This document shows, piece after piece, positions 26,967 through 35,736 of a stretch of DNA of 64,000 nt. Made by a program: the position numbers and the translations under genes. The notes below the pieces were generated by a model that saw nothing but the letters and a program-made list of their open reading frames with translations, made no database searches and was not told the DNA's origin. Positions within the stretch are counted from its first letter, which is position 1. Every line of letters starts with the position of its first letter. Source of the DNA: Shewanella sp. UCD-KL12 (GTDB taxonomy: Bacteria; Pseudomonadota; Gammaproteobacteria; Enterobacterales; Shewanellaceae); NCBI RefSeq assembly GCF_001957125.1, contig NZ_MPHJ01000001.1:1247765-1311764 (forward strand), in the 5' to 3' direction.

Positions 26967-27764
26967 TTATTTTTCTTTATCTGGTTTATCTGGTTTATCT
27001 AGGTTCTTCTTCATCACTCCTTCAAGAAGATCCATAGGCAGAGGAAATAAAATCGTAGAGTTCTTCTCGCCAGCGATTTCAGTTAAAGTTTGTAGGTATC
27101 TGAGTAATATGGCATTAGGCTCTTCGGCAAGTTTATTAGCAGCTTCAACCAGCTTAGCCGATGCTTCCATCTCTCCCGATGCATGAATGACTTTTGCACG
27201 ACGTGTCCGCTCAGCTTCTGCTTGTCTTGCGATAGCCCTGACCATCGTCTCGTTAAGATCCACATGCTTTATTTCAACATTCGAGACTTTTATCCCCCAG
27301 CCATCGGTGCGGGTATCGAGAATACTTTGTATATCGGTATTCAACATCTCCCTATTGGCGAGCATCTCATCGAGATCGTGCTGACCTAAAACGGATCGCA
27401 AGGTAGTTTGGGCTAATTGAGAGGTTGCTTGAAGGAAGTCTTCGACATTAATTATTGCTTTTTGAGAGTCCAAAACCCGAAAATAGATCACCGCATTGAC
27501 ACGTACCGACACGTTATCTCGACTGATCACATCCTGAGTTGGGACATCCATGACTATGGTTCTCAGATCGACTCGTACCATCTGTTGAATGATCGGAATG
27601 ACTATGATGAGACCAGGGCCTTTCACTCGGTAAAACCGGCCTAACATAAAGATAACGCCTCGTTCATATTCTCTGAGGATCTTAAATGCACTGAGTAGCA
27701 GAGCAAGAAATAGTACCAATACAGCTAGGGTAAACATGGCACCATTAGGCAGAATGTGATCCAT
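26967..27764 (-). CDS. Slipin / stomatin-like SPFH membrane protein
   Basis: A 265-residue protein with one N-terminal membrane helix (about residues 8-28) and a Band 7/SPFH domain: [36 protein letters not shown] and [15 protein letters not shown], ending in a helical region rich in Ala/Glu ([16 protein letters not shown]). SPFH proteins form ring- or cage-like oligomers in membranes. The start at 27764 has AAGGAG 7 bases upstream and overlaps the end of the NfeD gene by 20 bases, so the pair is one operon. Such slipin-NfeD pairs are conserved partners. A charged KPDKPDKEK tail ends the protein. Confidence 0.92.
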   Translation of the reverse strand: MDHILPNGAMFTLAVLVLFLALLLSAFKILREYERGVIFMLGRFYRVKGPGLIIVIPIIQQMVRVDLRTIVMDVPTQDVISRDNVSVRVNAVIYFRVLDSQKAIINVEDFLQATSQLAQTTLRSVLGQHDLDEMLANREMLNTDIQSILDTRTDGWGIKVSNVEIKHVDLNETMVRAIARQAEAERTRRAKVIHASGEMEASAKLVEAANKLAEEPNAILLRYLQTLTEIAGEKNSTILFPLPMDLLEGVMKKNLDKPDKPDKEK

Positions 27765-29199
27765 CATTTGTCTCCTTATCAACCCCTTTATGACTCGAGG
27801 TTGCTTCATCGTTGCTATATTGTCCAAGGATCAGAGTGAGGTTATCGACATCACTCACTTTAACCCACTTACCTTTTAACATGGGAGCCTCGCTTTTAGC
27901 TGCCCAGCGTTCCCCACCAAGTAAAACAAACCCTTGGCCAGTAAAGTCTTCTAATACTTTAGCATTAGCCCCAATCATAGATTCACGGCCACTGACAACC
28001 TTGTTATGGCGTGCGCGCCACAAGTAACCTAAGCAGAGTATGACAAAAGCGGCGCTGACAAAGGTCACAGCGGCAATAACGGGGAGAGATATCTGAAAGT
28101 CTGTGTTTTTGGTATCAATAAGAAATATAGAACCTAAGGCAAAGGCGATTACACCACCTACACCAAACACACCGATACTCGGGGCCATTGACTCTGCAAC
28201 CATTAAACCTATACCTAAAAGTAGTAAGAGTAGGCCTGCGTAATTTACTGGAAGCATCTGAAAAGCATACATGGCGACGACAAGTGCTATGGCACCTGTT
28301 ATGCCCGCAACACCCACACCTGGGCTATAAAACTCTAAGATCAGACCGTAAACACCAATTAACATTAAAATATACGCAATATTGGGATTAGTAATGGTTG
28401 CAATGAAATCATTGCGCCAATCAGGTTTTATCTGGGTCAATTTTGATGAAGAGAGTTCAAGTTGTTTTGCTTGCTGGCCAATTGTGATCGTCCACCCATC
28501 TATCTGTTTAATTAAGTCAGAGCTTGAGGTGGCGATAAGATTAATCACATTTTTTTCTAACGCTTCTTGTGCTGTTAGTGTTGCAGCGTCAGTGACGGCC
28601 AGCTCTGCCCACTCTTCGTTACGCCCTCTAAGTTGTGCTAAAGAGCGGATATAGGCGATGGAATCATTAAGAACCTTTTTTTCCATTGCTGATGGCGAGC
28701 TTGGTTGCGTTTCTTTATCTTGGGGACTGGGCGATTTGGGTGAGCCGCCTATGCTGACAGGAGTTGCTGCGCCTAAAGTTGTGGCGTGGGTCATCGCGGC
28801 AATATGACAGGCATAGAGAATGTAAGTACCAGCACTTGCTGCTCTTGCCCCTGATGGGTGAACCAAGCAAGCAATAGGAATACTTGAGGTTAATATAGCC
28901 TGATTAATATCACGTAAACTGGATACTAAGCCACCCGGGGTATCGATAACAATAATAAGCAGTGGTGAATTTAGCTGATTGGCAACTGTTATCTCACTGG
29001 TTAAGTAATCACTGACTGCAGGGCCAATAGCCCCTTTAATATTAAGGATCGGGATAATATCTGTTTGTGCTGTTTTTTCGACGGGAGCTTGCAGTTGTTT
29101 TTCAGATGCCGTTAAGGAATATGAGATAACTAGCATAAAAAACAGCATGCTAGTTAAGCATAGTTGTAATGAATGATATTGCTGAGTCGCTGGTTTCAT
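27745..29199 (-). CDS. NfeD-family membrane-bound serine protease (long form)
   Basis: A 484-residue protein with a signal peptide, an N-terminal ClpP-like protease domain (about 45-235), four to five hydrophobic helices (about 270-400) and a C-terminal soluble OB-fold NfeD domain. The Ser nucleophile is expected in [10 protein letters not shown] and the Lys base in [15 protein letters not shown]. In the best-studied archaeal homologs this protease cleaves the C-terminal region of its partner stomatin. It is first in the operon with the slipin gene. A linker at about 170-190 ([18 protein letters not shown]) is low in complexity. Confidence 0.92.
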   Translation of the reverse strand: MKPATQQYHSLQLCLTSMLFFMLVISYSLTASEKQLQAPVEKTAQTDIIPILNIKGAIGPAVSDYLTSEITVANQLNSPLLIIVIDTPGGLVSSLRDINQAILTSSIPIACLVHPSGARAASAGTYILYACHIAAMTHATTLGAATPVSIGGSPKSPSPQDKETQPSSPSAMEKKVLNDSIAYIRSLAQLRGRNEEWAELAVTDAATLTAQEALEKNVINLIATSSSDLIKQIDGWTITIGQQAKQLELSSSKLTQIKPDWRNDFIATITNPNIAYILMLIGVYGLILEFYSPGVGVAGITGAIALVVAMYAFQMLPVNYAGLLLLLLGIGLMVAESMAPSIGVFGVGGVIAFALGSIFLIDTKNTDFQISLPVIAAVTFVSAAFVILCLGYLWRARHNKVVSGRESMIGANAKVLEDFTGQGFVLLGGERWAAKSEAPMLKGKWVKVSDVDNLTLILGQYSNDEATSSHKGVDKETNDGSHSA

Positions 29200-29385
29200 G
29201 GGTGAGTAACTTAACAGCCATTATTGTATAGTTTAGCCAAGAATAAGCTTCACTGCTTAATACCTAGTCTCGCTGAGCTTTACTATAATTATACCTAGAC
29301 TAGGCTAAGGCTTGACTCAAAGCCTCAATACGAACTGTTGGTTTTTTCGTGGTAGGGAGCATTGAGGTAAGTAGAGGGTGTTTCT

Positions 29386-29931
29386 ATGGCTATCGCAATG
29401 ACTTTGTCATCATTTCTAAACAAAAATCATGTTGACTACTCTGTGGTGAAACATAGAAAAACGCTCTCTTCGCTCGACTCATCAGCTTCTGCACATATAC
29501 CGAGTTCTCAACTAATTAAAGCGCTGCTATTAGTCAACGAAGAGGGTGATTACATGTTAGCCGGTATTAGTGCTGGCCACAGGTTATCAATACTTAAAGT
29601 CAGTGAGCTAATGGGAGAGGTTTACCATCTAGCCGATGAGAGTGAGTTATTGTCACTGTTCTATGATTGCGAAAGAGGTGCAACCCCTGGACTTGCAGAA
29701 GCTTATGGCGTCAAGATGATGTTAGATAAACAGCTTATTGATGAAGAGGCTGTGTATATCGAAGCTGGCGATCATTGTCATCTAATCAAAATCAATCATC
29801 TTCAGTACGCGCCTTTACTCTGTGGGACTTTACTTGCCGATATCAGCGGTGAACTGATCGGTGCGCCTGCATTTGGTGATTATGATAATGCCTACAGCAG
29901 GGATGAGCGGAAAATTGCACATGTAAACTAG
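29386..29931 (+). CDS. YbaK/EbsC-type aminoacyl-tRNA deacylase domain protein
   Basis: A 181-residue protein of the YbaK/ProX editing-domain superfamily, which hydrolyses mischarged tRNAs such as Ala- or Cys-tRNA(Pro). LIKALLLVNEEGDYMLAGIS contains the conserved lysine (K45 in LIKALLL), and CERGATPGLAEAYGVKMMLD matches the GxxxP region that positions the substrate. The segment after residue 110 (EAVYIEAGDHCHLIKINHL) continues the fold. It is divergent from nfeD; an 8-bp inverted repeat (29263-29270 with 29297-29304) lies in the shared promoter region. Its substrate is unknown. Confidence 0.85.
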   Translation: MAIAMTLSSFLNKNHVDYSVVKHRKTLSSLDSSASAHIPSSQLIKALLLVNEEGDYMLAGISAGHRLSILKVSELMGEVYHLADESELLSLFYDCERGATPGLAEAYGVKMMLDKQLIDEEAVYIEAGDHCHLIKINHLQYAPLLCGTLLADISGELIGAPAFGDYDNAYSRDERKIAHVN

Positions 29932-30160
29932 CTAACAGTAAACAGAAATCATTTGTTTAGCGTTTGTTTATGGAACTTATCCGCGATGTCATGTTCCTTG
30001 CTACCTGTTGCTGAAGAAAAAGCCAGACAGTAATCTACGTGGATATTAAAGCAAATTTTGGCTGTTTACTCTTGCAATTCTATGTTACTTTTCTCGGCTT
30101 TTTTATCTCTTTTCGTTTCTGCTTCTGTTGAACGGATCCTTTAATTATTGGGGCGAGTGA

Positions 30161-31543
30161 ATGTTTGTTGGTTTTGATTATGGCAGTGCCAATTGTGCCA
30201 TAGGTATCATGGAAGATAGTGAAGTTCGGTTGCTCCCATTATCAGCTACCTCTAATTATCTGACTTCCACCCTTTATGCGCTCGACAGAGAGCTGATCGC
30301 CGAAGCTGTTTACCAGCAGATGCCACAACATCAAAAAGCGGATTATGCCAAACTGCGAGGAGCACAATTAAGTCGTGCCAAGCATGCAAGGCGAGAGTTA
30401 GACCTCGATAGCGGTGAGCAAGCTGTTTTTGTGGGTGAACAAGCTGTTAAGGCGTATTTGGAGATGCCAGAAGAGGGCTTTTATGTTCGCTCCCCTAAAT
30501 CATTTCTTGGAGCGAGTGGGTTAAGGCTAGATCAAGTTGCCCTGTTCGAAGATATCGTCACCATGATGATGTTGCATGTTAAGCAGCTGGCGGAGTCAAA
30601 TACAGGTCTCAAGCAGCAAGGAATCATTACACATGCGGTGATAGGTAGACCGGTCAATTTCCAAGGTATTGGCGGTGAAGATAGCAATCTTCAAGCCGAG
30701 GCCATACTGCGCCTCGCTGCGCAGCGTGCAGGCTTTATCGATGTGGATTTTTTGTTTGAACCCCTCGCTGCCGGTATGGATTTTGAGGCCACGTTAACCG
30801 AAGATAAAGTCGTGCTAGTGGTTGATGTTGGTGGTGGTACTACCGATTGCTCTGTGGTGCGAATGGGTCCATCCCATATTCATTTAAATGAACGCAGCCA
30901 AGACTTTTTGGGGCACAGCGGCCAACGAATTGGCGGTAATGATCTAGATATCGCTTTATCGATGAAGGCCTTTATGATCCATTTAGGTTTAGGGTGCCAT
31001 ATGGTTAATGGTTTACCTGTTCCTAGTAAACCTTTTTGGAATGCGGTTGCAGTAAATGATATCAGTGCTCAACGTGATTTTGTGTCATTAAGCTCAAAGA
31101 AGATGATAGAGGAGCTTATTAAAGATGCTGAAAGCCCAGAGCTACTACAAAGGTTACTCAAAGTTCAGCATGACCAATTAGGTTACCGCATTGTTCGAAG
31201 TGCTGAGCAAGCCAAAATAGCACTATCAGAGTCAGAGTCTGTGGTGACTAAACTTGATTATATTTGCCCTTCACTGGATGCTGAGGTGACACGTCAACTC
31301 TTTAGCGATGCCATTGAGCTACCAAGTGCCAAGATTGAAGTCTTGATGAAACAAGCGTTAAGTGCTGCAGATGTCGATGCCGACATTATCTATGTCACTG
31401 GCGGGACGGCAAGAAGCCCTGCTATTTACGATAAAATTGCGGGATTACATCCTCAGACTCCTATTGTAGTCGGTGATCACTTTGGTAGTGTTACAGCAGG
31501 CTTAACCCGTTGGGCACAGAAAGTATTTAAGGAGAACACATGA
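30161..31543 (+). CDS. yegD: Hsp70-family chaperone YegD
   Basis: A 460-residue Hsp70/actin-fold ATPase lacking the canonical substrate-binding domain, as in E. coli YegD (450). FVGFDYGSANCAIGIMED is the phosphate-1 loop, VLVVDVGGGTTDCSVVRMGP the phosphate-2 loop, and VTGGTARSPAIYDKI the adenosine loop. Its cellular role is not established. The last four bases overlap the ATG of creA (ATGA), so both are co-transcribed and translationally coupled. Confidence 0.93.
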   Translation: MFVGFDYGSANCAIGIMEDSEVRLLPLSATSNYLTSTLYALDRELIAEAVYQQMPQHQKADYAKLRGAQLSRAKHARRELDLDSGEQAVFVGEQAVKAYLEMPEEGFYVRSPKSFLGASGLRLDQVALFEDIVTMMMLHVKQLAESNTGLKQQGIITHAVIGRPVNFQGIGGEDSNLQAEAILRLAAQRAGFIDVDFLFEPLAAGMDFEATLTEDKVVLVVDVGGGTTDCSVVRMGPSHIHLNERSQDFLGHSGQRIGGNDLDIALSMKAFMIHLGLGCHMVNGLPVPSKPFWNAVAVNDISAQRDFVSLSSKKMIEELIKDAESPELLQRLLKVQHDQLGYRIVRSAEQAKIALSESESVVTKLDYICPSLDAEVTRQLFSDAIELPSAKIEVLMKQALSAADVDADIIYVTGGTARSPAIYDKIAGLHPQTPIVVGDHFGSVTAGLTRWAQKVFKENT

Positions 31544-32034
31544 AAATCCTTGCAAGGTTAACGAAAATATCAACTGCAGCTGTTATTTTTCTCGGCTTAA
31601 CTGCGTGTGGCGGTGACGATGTAGCCAAAGTCAGTCTCGGTTTGTTTACCACTAAAGATGTCATTATCGATGCACGTCATGATCCTAAAGTTAATGGAGT
31701 AACTTGTCATATCAGCCGTATTGAGGCCAATTTGAGCCTAGCTGATCCATCTGATATGAGTATATCCTGTCGTCAAACAGGCCCGATAACAGCAGCGGAT
31801 ATAGCTGGTATTGATAAAAGCAAGAATGGTGAAATTGTATTTAAGCAATCTTTGAGTATCTTGTTTAAATCATTAAAAGTTCGCCGTATCTATGATGCGG
31901 AAAACCAAACTTTGCTCTACCTTTCTTACTCTACCAAAGAGACTAAGGGAAGCCACAAACATGCTTTATCTACAGTGCCTTTATATAACACGGCTGCATG
32001 GCTGGAACCTGGCAAAACAGATAAAGTGAATTAA
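31540..32034 (+). CDS. creA: CreA-family periplasmic lipoprotein
   Basis: A 164-residue protein resembling E. coli CreA. The lipobox LTAC gives a lipidated cysteine at residue 23, whereas E. coli CreA has an ordinary signal peptide. The family pattern is clear: VTCHISRIEANLSLADPSD, ISCRQTGPI, GEIVFKQSLSILFKSLKVRRIYD and YLSYSTKETKGSHKHALSTVPL. Function is unknown. It overlaps yegD by four bases. Confidence 0.9.
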   Translation: MKILARLTKISTAAVIFLGLTACGGDDVAKVSLGLFTTKDVIIDARHDPKVNGVTCHISRIEANLSLADPSDMSISCRQTGPITAADIAGIDKSKNGEIVFKQSLSILFKSLKVRRIYDAENQTLLYLSYSTKETKGSHKHALSTVPLYNTAAWLEPGKTDKVN

Positions 32035-32061
32035 GCCGTGATGGTCTAATAGAGCGGTGAG

Positions 32062-32499
32062 TTGAGCGTATGCTGCAGCTTGCCACTCTTTCATTCGCAC
32101 TGGAGTTCTCTTATCTCACTGCAACTGCTAGCTCAAAAAATATTGAGTATCGTTATAGTCTTATACGGGATAATAGGTGCAGGCATTCTGCTGTTGTCTG
32201 AAGCGAGGCATGACTCACTTAGTCGGCTTTGTATTTATGCGGCCGTGTTTATTTTCGTGCCGATAATAACGGCTTATGGCATTTGGACAAGTAGGCGTTG
32301 GGCCGAATTGCTTTCTATACTCTTTTTCACTCTGCAATGCGTCAAACCGCTTTATCTGCTGCAATGGCTTCCCTATAATCCACCATTTTCCTTAGGCATA
32401 CCTTTTGGTAATTTTAATGATGGCTCAGCGGTATTGATAGATGGTTTTGCTATCTTGATGTTAGCCATCTCCACAATCATCATCTATTTTCGAAAATAG
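32062..32499 (+). CDS. Small membrane protein, function unknown
   Basis: A 145-residue hydrophobic protein with about four predicted membrane helices (roughly residues 25-47, 57-75, 82-100 and 122-142). No family recognised. The start is uncertain: TTG at 32062 with GGTGAG a few bases upstream is used, and no ATG lies early in the frame. It begins 27 bases after creA and may belong to the yegD-creA operon. An array of 13-bp repeats follows it. Confidence 0.55.
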   Translation: MSVCCSLPLFHSHWSSLISLQLLAQKILSIVIVLYGIIGAGILLLSEARHDSLSRLCIYAAVFIFVPIITAYGIWTSRRWAELLSILFFTLQCVKPLYLLQWLPYNPPFSLGIPFGNFNDGSAVLIDGFAILMLAISTIIIYFRK

Positions 32500-32542
32500 A
32501 CTTAGCCCTTGAACTTAAATGTTGAGCTTAGATGTTGCAGTG

Positions 32543-32620
32543 TAAGCTTGGACTTAAACTTTGGAGCTAAAGCTTGGACGTAAAGCTTGGACGTAAAGCT
32601 TGGAGTTAGTGCTTAAGCTG
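32543..32620 (+). repeat. Six imperfect tandem copies of a 13-bp unit
   Basis: Units of 13 bases run head to tail, with consensus AAAGCTTGGACGT. Copies three and four (32569-32594) are identical, the flanking ones diverge, and the sixth is barely recognisable. The period is not a multiple of three and the block lies between genes, so it is non-coding. It could be a recombination-prone spacer or a protein-binding array. Confidence 0.75.
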
Positions 32621-32765
32621 AGTACTAGAAGTTAAACCGATTGGTTTTCAATCTTAGTCTTATCGCTATCTAAATGACTCATACTGACGTATTACTGAAA
32701 TTGTATAAGTCTCTGAACGAACGTAAGTTAAGATGATATTCACTTTTTGATAAGAGTAAAATTGT

Positions 32766-33224
32766 GTGCAAATGATTATAAGTGCGGTACCTCGCTCGAA
32801 ATATAAAGATTTACTTGCAGTGTGGGAGGCATCTGTTCGATGCAGCCATGATTTTTTATGTGACTCTGAAATTAACAGGTTGAAGCCTCTCATATTGGAG
32901 CATTATTTCGATGCCGTTGATTTGCGCTGTATTGAGGATAAAAGTGGAAGCGTTCTTGGTTTTTGTGGCGTTGCCGATGGCAATGTAGAGATGCTCTTTG
33001 TCGAACCAAATAGCATGGGCTTAGGGGCAGGTAAGGCATTGATCACATATGCCATTAAGCATCAAGCTGCCACTAAGGTCGATGTTAATGAGCAAAACCC
33101 TAAGGCCCTCGCTTTTTATTTGCATATGGGGTTTAGTGTTATTGGGCGCTCGCCTTTAGATAGCCAAGGTAAACCATACCCATTATTACATATGGCTCTG
33201 AATACAGTCGATGCGCTGGTATAG
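32766..33224 (+). CDS. yjaB: GNAT acetyltransferase, YjaB-like
   Basis: A 152-residue GNAT-fold acetyltransferase closely patterned on E. coli YjaB: LLAVWEASVRCSHDFL near the start, VEMLFVEPNSMGLGAGKALI with the acetyl-CoA pyrophosphate loop, and VDVNEQNPKALAFYLHMGF followed by GRSPLDSQGKPYPLLHM. The physiological substrate of YjaB is unknown. GTG at 32766 has AAGAG nine bases upstream; ATG at 32772 is the alternative. Confidence 0.85.
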   Translation: MQMIISAVPRSKYKDLLAVWEASVRCSHDFLCDSEINRLKPLILEHYFDAVDLRCIEDKSGSVLGFCGVADGNVEMLFVEPNSMGLGAGKALITYAIKHQAATKVDVNEQNPKALAFYLHMGFSVIGRSPLDSQGKPYPLLHMALNTVDALV

Positions 33225-33298
33225 TGAAACTGTTTAGAACTGTTAACCATTTAATCTCATGTTTTTAAACCTATTAAAATTTGGCAAGAGAACCTGCT

Positions 33299-34180
33299 AT
33301 GACACTCACTTCAAAGTCGCCGATAGTCACGACACAATGGCTTGAACAAAATCTTGATAATGAACGGGTTATTTTACTCGACGCCAGCATGGAAAAGGTG
33401 GTTGGGAAAACACCGATAGAATACGATTCTTTGAGTTGTATTCCTGGGGCGATGAAAATTGATCTGGAAAAAGAGTTGTGTGATTTGAGCTCTACGCAAG
33501 TTCACGCTTTTCCCACAAGAGAAAAGTTTGAGCTGATTGTGTCTGTCTTAGGCATCAAAAAAGACAGCCTTGTTGTTATCTATGACAATCAGGGGATCTA
33601 TTCATCTCCTAGAGCCTGGTGGATATTTCAGGTAATGGGGTTTGAAAATACGCTTGTGTTAGATGGCGGGTTACCTCAATGGTTAGCCGAAGGGCGAGAG
33701 ACGACTTCTCATTATAAGCAAACGGCGCCTTTACCTTTGCTTAATAATAAGGAGTCGCCAGTTGATTTATGTTCAGACAAAGTGTGCGATTCACGTTACG
33801 TGTTAGAAAAAATGGCCGACAAAAATATCTCTATTTATGATGCTAGGGGAGCAGCACGGTTTTTAGGACAAGCCGCTGAGCCTAGAGCAGGGATTCGCAG
33901 TGGTCATATTCCAAATGCAACCAATCTACCATTCGCTAAGGTTTTACACGGACATTGTCTAAAAACGCCTGTTGATCTTAGAGCACTTTTTACTGAGGTC
34001 ACTGCAATTGACAGTAATAACCCGATTGCTCAGACTGAGCGTATTTTCAGTTGTGGCTCAGGAATAACGGCCTGCATCTTAATTTTGGCCTCAGTAACAG
34101 CAGGGCACGATAATAACGTACTTTATGATGGCTCATGGGCCGATTGGGGGAGCAATCATAGATTACCCATTGAAGTCTAA
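33299..34180 (+). CDS. sseA: Two-domain rhodanese sulfurtransferase, SseA-like
   Basis: A 293-residue sulfurtransferase made of two rhodanese domains. The C-terminal one holds the active-site cysteine C252 in SCGSGITACI, the CGSGxTA loop typical of 3-mercaptopyruvate sulfurtransferases. SSPRAWWIFQVMGF in the first domain and EPRAGIRSGHIPNATNLPF in the second are conserved substrate-region motifs. It transfers sulfur from 3-mercaptopyruvate or thiosulfate to acceptors. ATG at 33299 is used because AAGAG lies 8 bases upstream; a TTG further 5' is also in frame. Confidence 0.87.
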   Translation: MTLTSKSPIVTTQWLEQNLDNERVILLDASMEKVVGKTPIEYDSLSCIPGAMKIDLEKELCDLSSTQVHAFPTREKFELIVSVLGIKKDSLVVIYDNQGIYSSPRAWWIFQVMGFENTLVLDGGLPQWLAEGRETTSHYKQTAPLPLLNNKESPVDLCSDKVCDSRYVLEKMADKNISIYDARGAARFLGQAAEPRAGIRSGHIPNATNLPFAKVLHGHCLKTPVDLRALFTEVTAIDSNNPIAQTERIFSCGSGITACILILASVTAGHDNNVLYDGSWADWGSNHRLPIEV

Positions 34181-34222
34181 AAACGACACATCTATCACTC
34201 ATGAACCTTGTATTGATTGCTT

Positions 34223-35482
34223 TTATAAGTAATAAATAGAGGTTCCTGATATCTGTTTTGCTTGGTACATCGCTTCATCAGCGAGCTGTATTAAGGTTTG
34301 TACATCGGTATTATTACCATAATAAACGGCGACCCCTAAACTCGCTGCTACGTGAAGGGTGTTTGGACCGATATGAAAAGGGGAGTTAAATTTTTCAAGC
34401 AGTTTCTCTGTCATCAGCTTAACTTGCTCCTCTTTTTTAAAGCCATTTACTACGACTAGAAACTCATCGCCTCCAAGTCGTGTAATGATATCTGACTCCC
34501 TAATGCAGGCTTTTAGCCTCTTGGCTGCTCCTTTTAATATTCCGTCTCCCGTAGTATGCCCATAGGTGTCATTGATGATTTTAAACTTATCTAGATCAAT
34601 ATAGATAAAGGCAATAAACAACGTATCTTGCTCAGCTTTAGCAAACAGCTGAGTAAGCTTCTGCTCCATGATTCGTCTATTAGGCAGATTAGTCAAAGGG
34701 TCTAAATTCGCTTGCTCTAGCACCTCTAGCTCTTTTTGCTTGCGCCTAGAGATATCTCTGACAATGGCAATTAAGTACTCTGCACTGTTATATTCTATAA
34801 AGCTGATGTTTGCTTCAATTGGAATCGCTGTACCGTCTTTACGGTTGTGTGTTGACTCTATGACTTGGCTACTATTGTCTTTAATATTTTTGACATGCTG
34901 CTGCCATTTTCCATCTTGCTTTAATGCAGGATGAATATGAGGAACTGATAAGGTCAACAGTTCCTGTTTACTGTATCCGAGCCTCCTGTAGCCAAGGTGA
35001 TTAGAGTTAAGAAAGTCCCCACTTTTTGGGTCAACCACATATATGGCATCATTAGATTGATTAACAAGGTGGTTGAGTAACACCTCAGCAGCTTCAGATT
35101 TTCTTATATTGGTTAGATCAACCAGCTGTGAAATGTACCTGACTATGTTCCCCTCCATGTCAGGTTGAGCCACAATATTTAGTTGCGCATAGATAGCATG
35201 TCCATTCTTGTGTAAGTAGCGCTTTTCAGTTGTGACAGGAGAATAGGGCTTTTCTGTGAGTTGACGTCTGACTTCTTGGTTGATTGGGATATCGTCATGG
35301 TGCGTGATGATGATACCGTCTGCATAGATCTGTTCGTTTTCGTATCCAAGCATCTTATTAAAGGCTGGATTTACATATTCGAGCTTGCCACTTGGGTAGG
35401 ACAAAACAACGGGGATCGGGGTGATCTCAAAAAGCCGATAAATAGATTGTTCAATTTGGGAGTTATCCTTCATCATAGTCAT
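34223..35482 (-). CDS. PAS-PAS-GGDEF diguanylate cyclase
   Basis: A 419-residue cytoplasmic sensor enzyme without membrane helices. The first PAS domain spans about residues 10-125 (ITPIPVVLSYPSGKLEYVNP) and the second about 130-245 (NDAIYVVDPKSGDFLNSNHL), ending in a PAC motif (LIAIVRDISRRKQKELEVLE). The GGDEF domain starts at DPLTNLPNRR and carries an intact RLGGDEFLVVV near residue 335. It should make cyclic di-GMP in response to a PAS-sensed signal. An inhibitory RxxD site is not evident just upstream of GGDEF (KACIRESDIIT contains R-E-S-D, four residues before RLGGDEF). Confidence 0.93.
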   Translation of the reverse strand: MTMMKDNSQIEQSIYRLFEITPIPVVLSYPSGKLEYVNPAFNKMLGYENEQIYADGIIITHHDDIPINQEVRRQLTEKPYSPVTTEKRYLHKNGHAIYAQLNIVAQPDMEGNIVRYISQLVDLTNIRKSEAAEVLLNHLVNQSNDAIYVVDPKSGDFLNSNHLGYRRLGYSKQELLTLSVPHIHPALKQDGKWQQHVKNIKDNSSQVIESTHNRKDGTAIPIEANISFIEYNSAEYLIAIVRDISRRKQKELEVLEQANLDPLTNLPNRRIMEQKLTQLFAKAEQDTLFIAFIYIDLDKFKIINDTYGHTTGDGILKGAAKRLKACIRESDIITRLGGDEFLVVVNGFKKEEQVKLMTEKLLEKFNSPFHIGPNTLHVAASLGVAVYYGNNTDVQTLIQLADEAMYQAKQISGTSIYYL

Positions 35483-35690
35483 TCACTCATGGTCAGTTAT
35501 TGAATGATTTACAGATAATTGATATTGAACAGTGTTCCCTACCGTTTTGTTATTCGTTAATCCTTTAGATATATCATCTGCACTACTGCTCTTATGTAGA
35601 GCTATACTCTGAAGTATTTAAGGTAATGCAAAATTACTACAATAGGAAGGCCTAATGTAAATAAACTGTTGCGAGTGGATTTCGAAGACA

Positions 35691-35718
35691 AAAAAGGCCG
35701 CATAACAGCGGCCTTTTT
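35691..35718. terminator. Intrinsic terminator of metG
   Basis: GGCCGC pairs with GCGGCC, flanked by AAAAA and TTTTT, with a 6-nt loop. It lies 19 bases past the metG stop and could work in both directions. Confidence 0.9.
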
Positions 35719-35736
35719 AACAGCAATTGATGACGC

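Noticed and set aside
32543-32620. 13-bp tandem repeats considered as a CRISPR array
   Set aside because: Units are contiguous without spacers and far shorter than CRISPR repeats; no cas genes are near.
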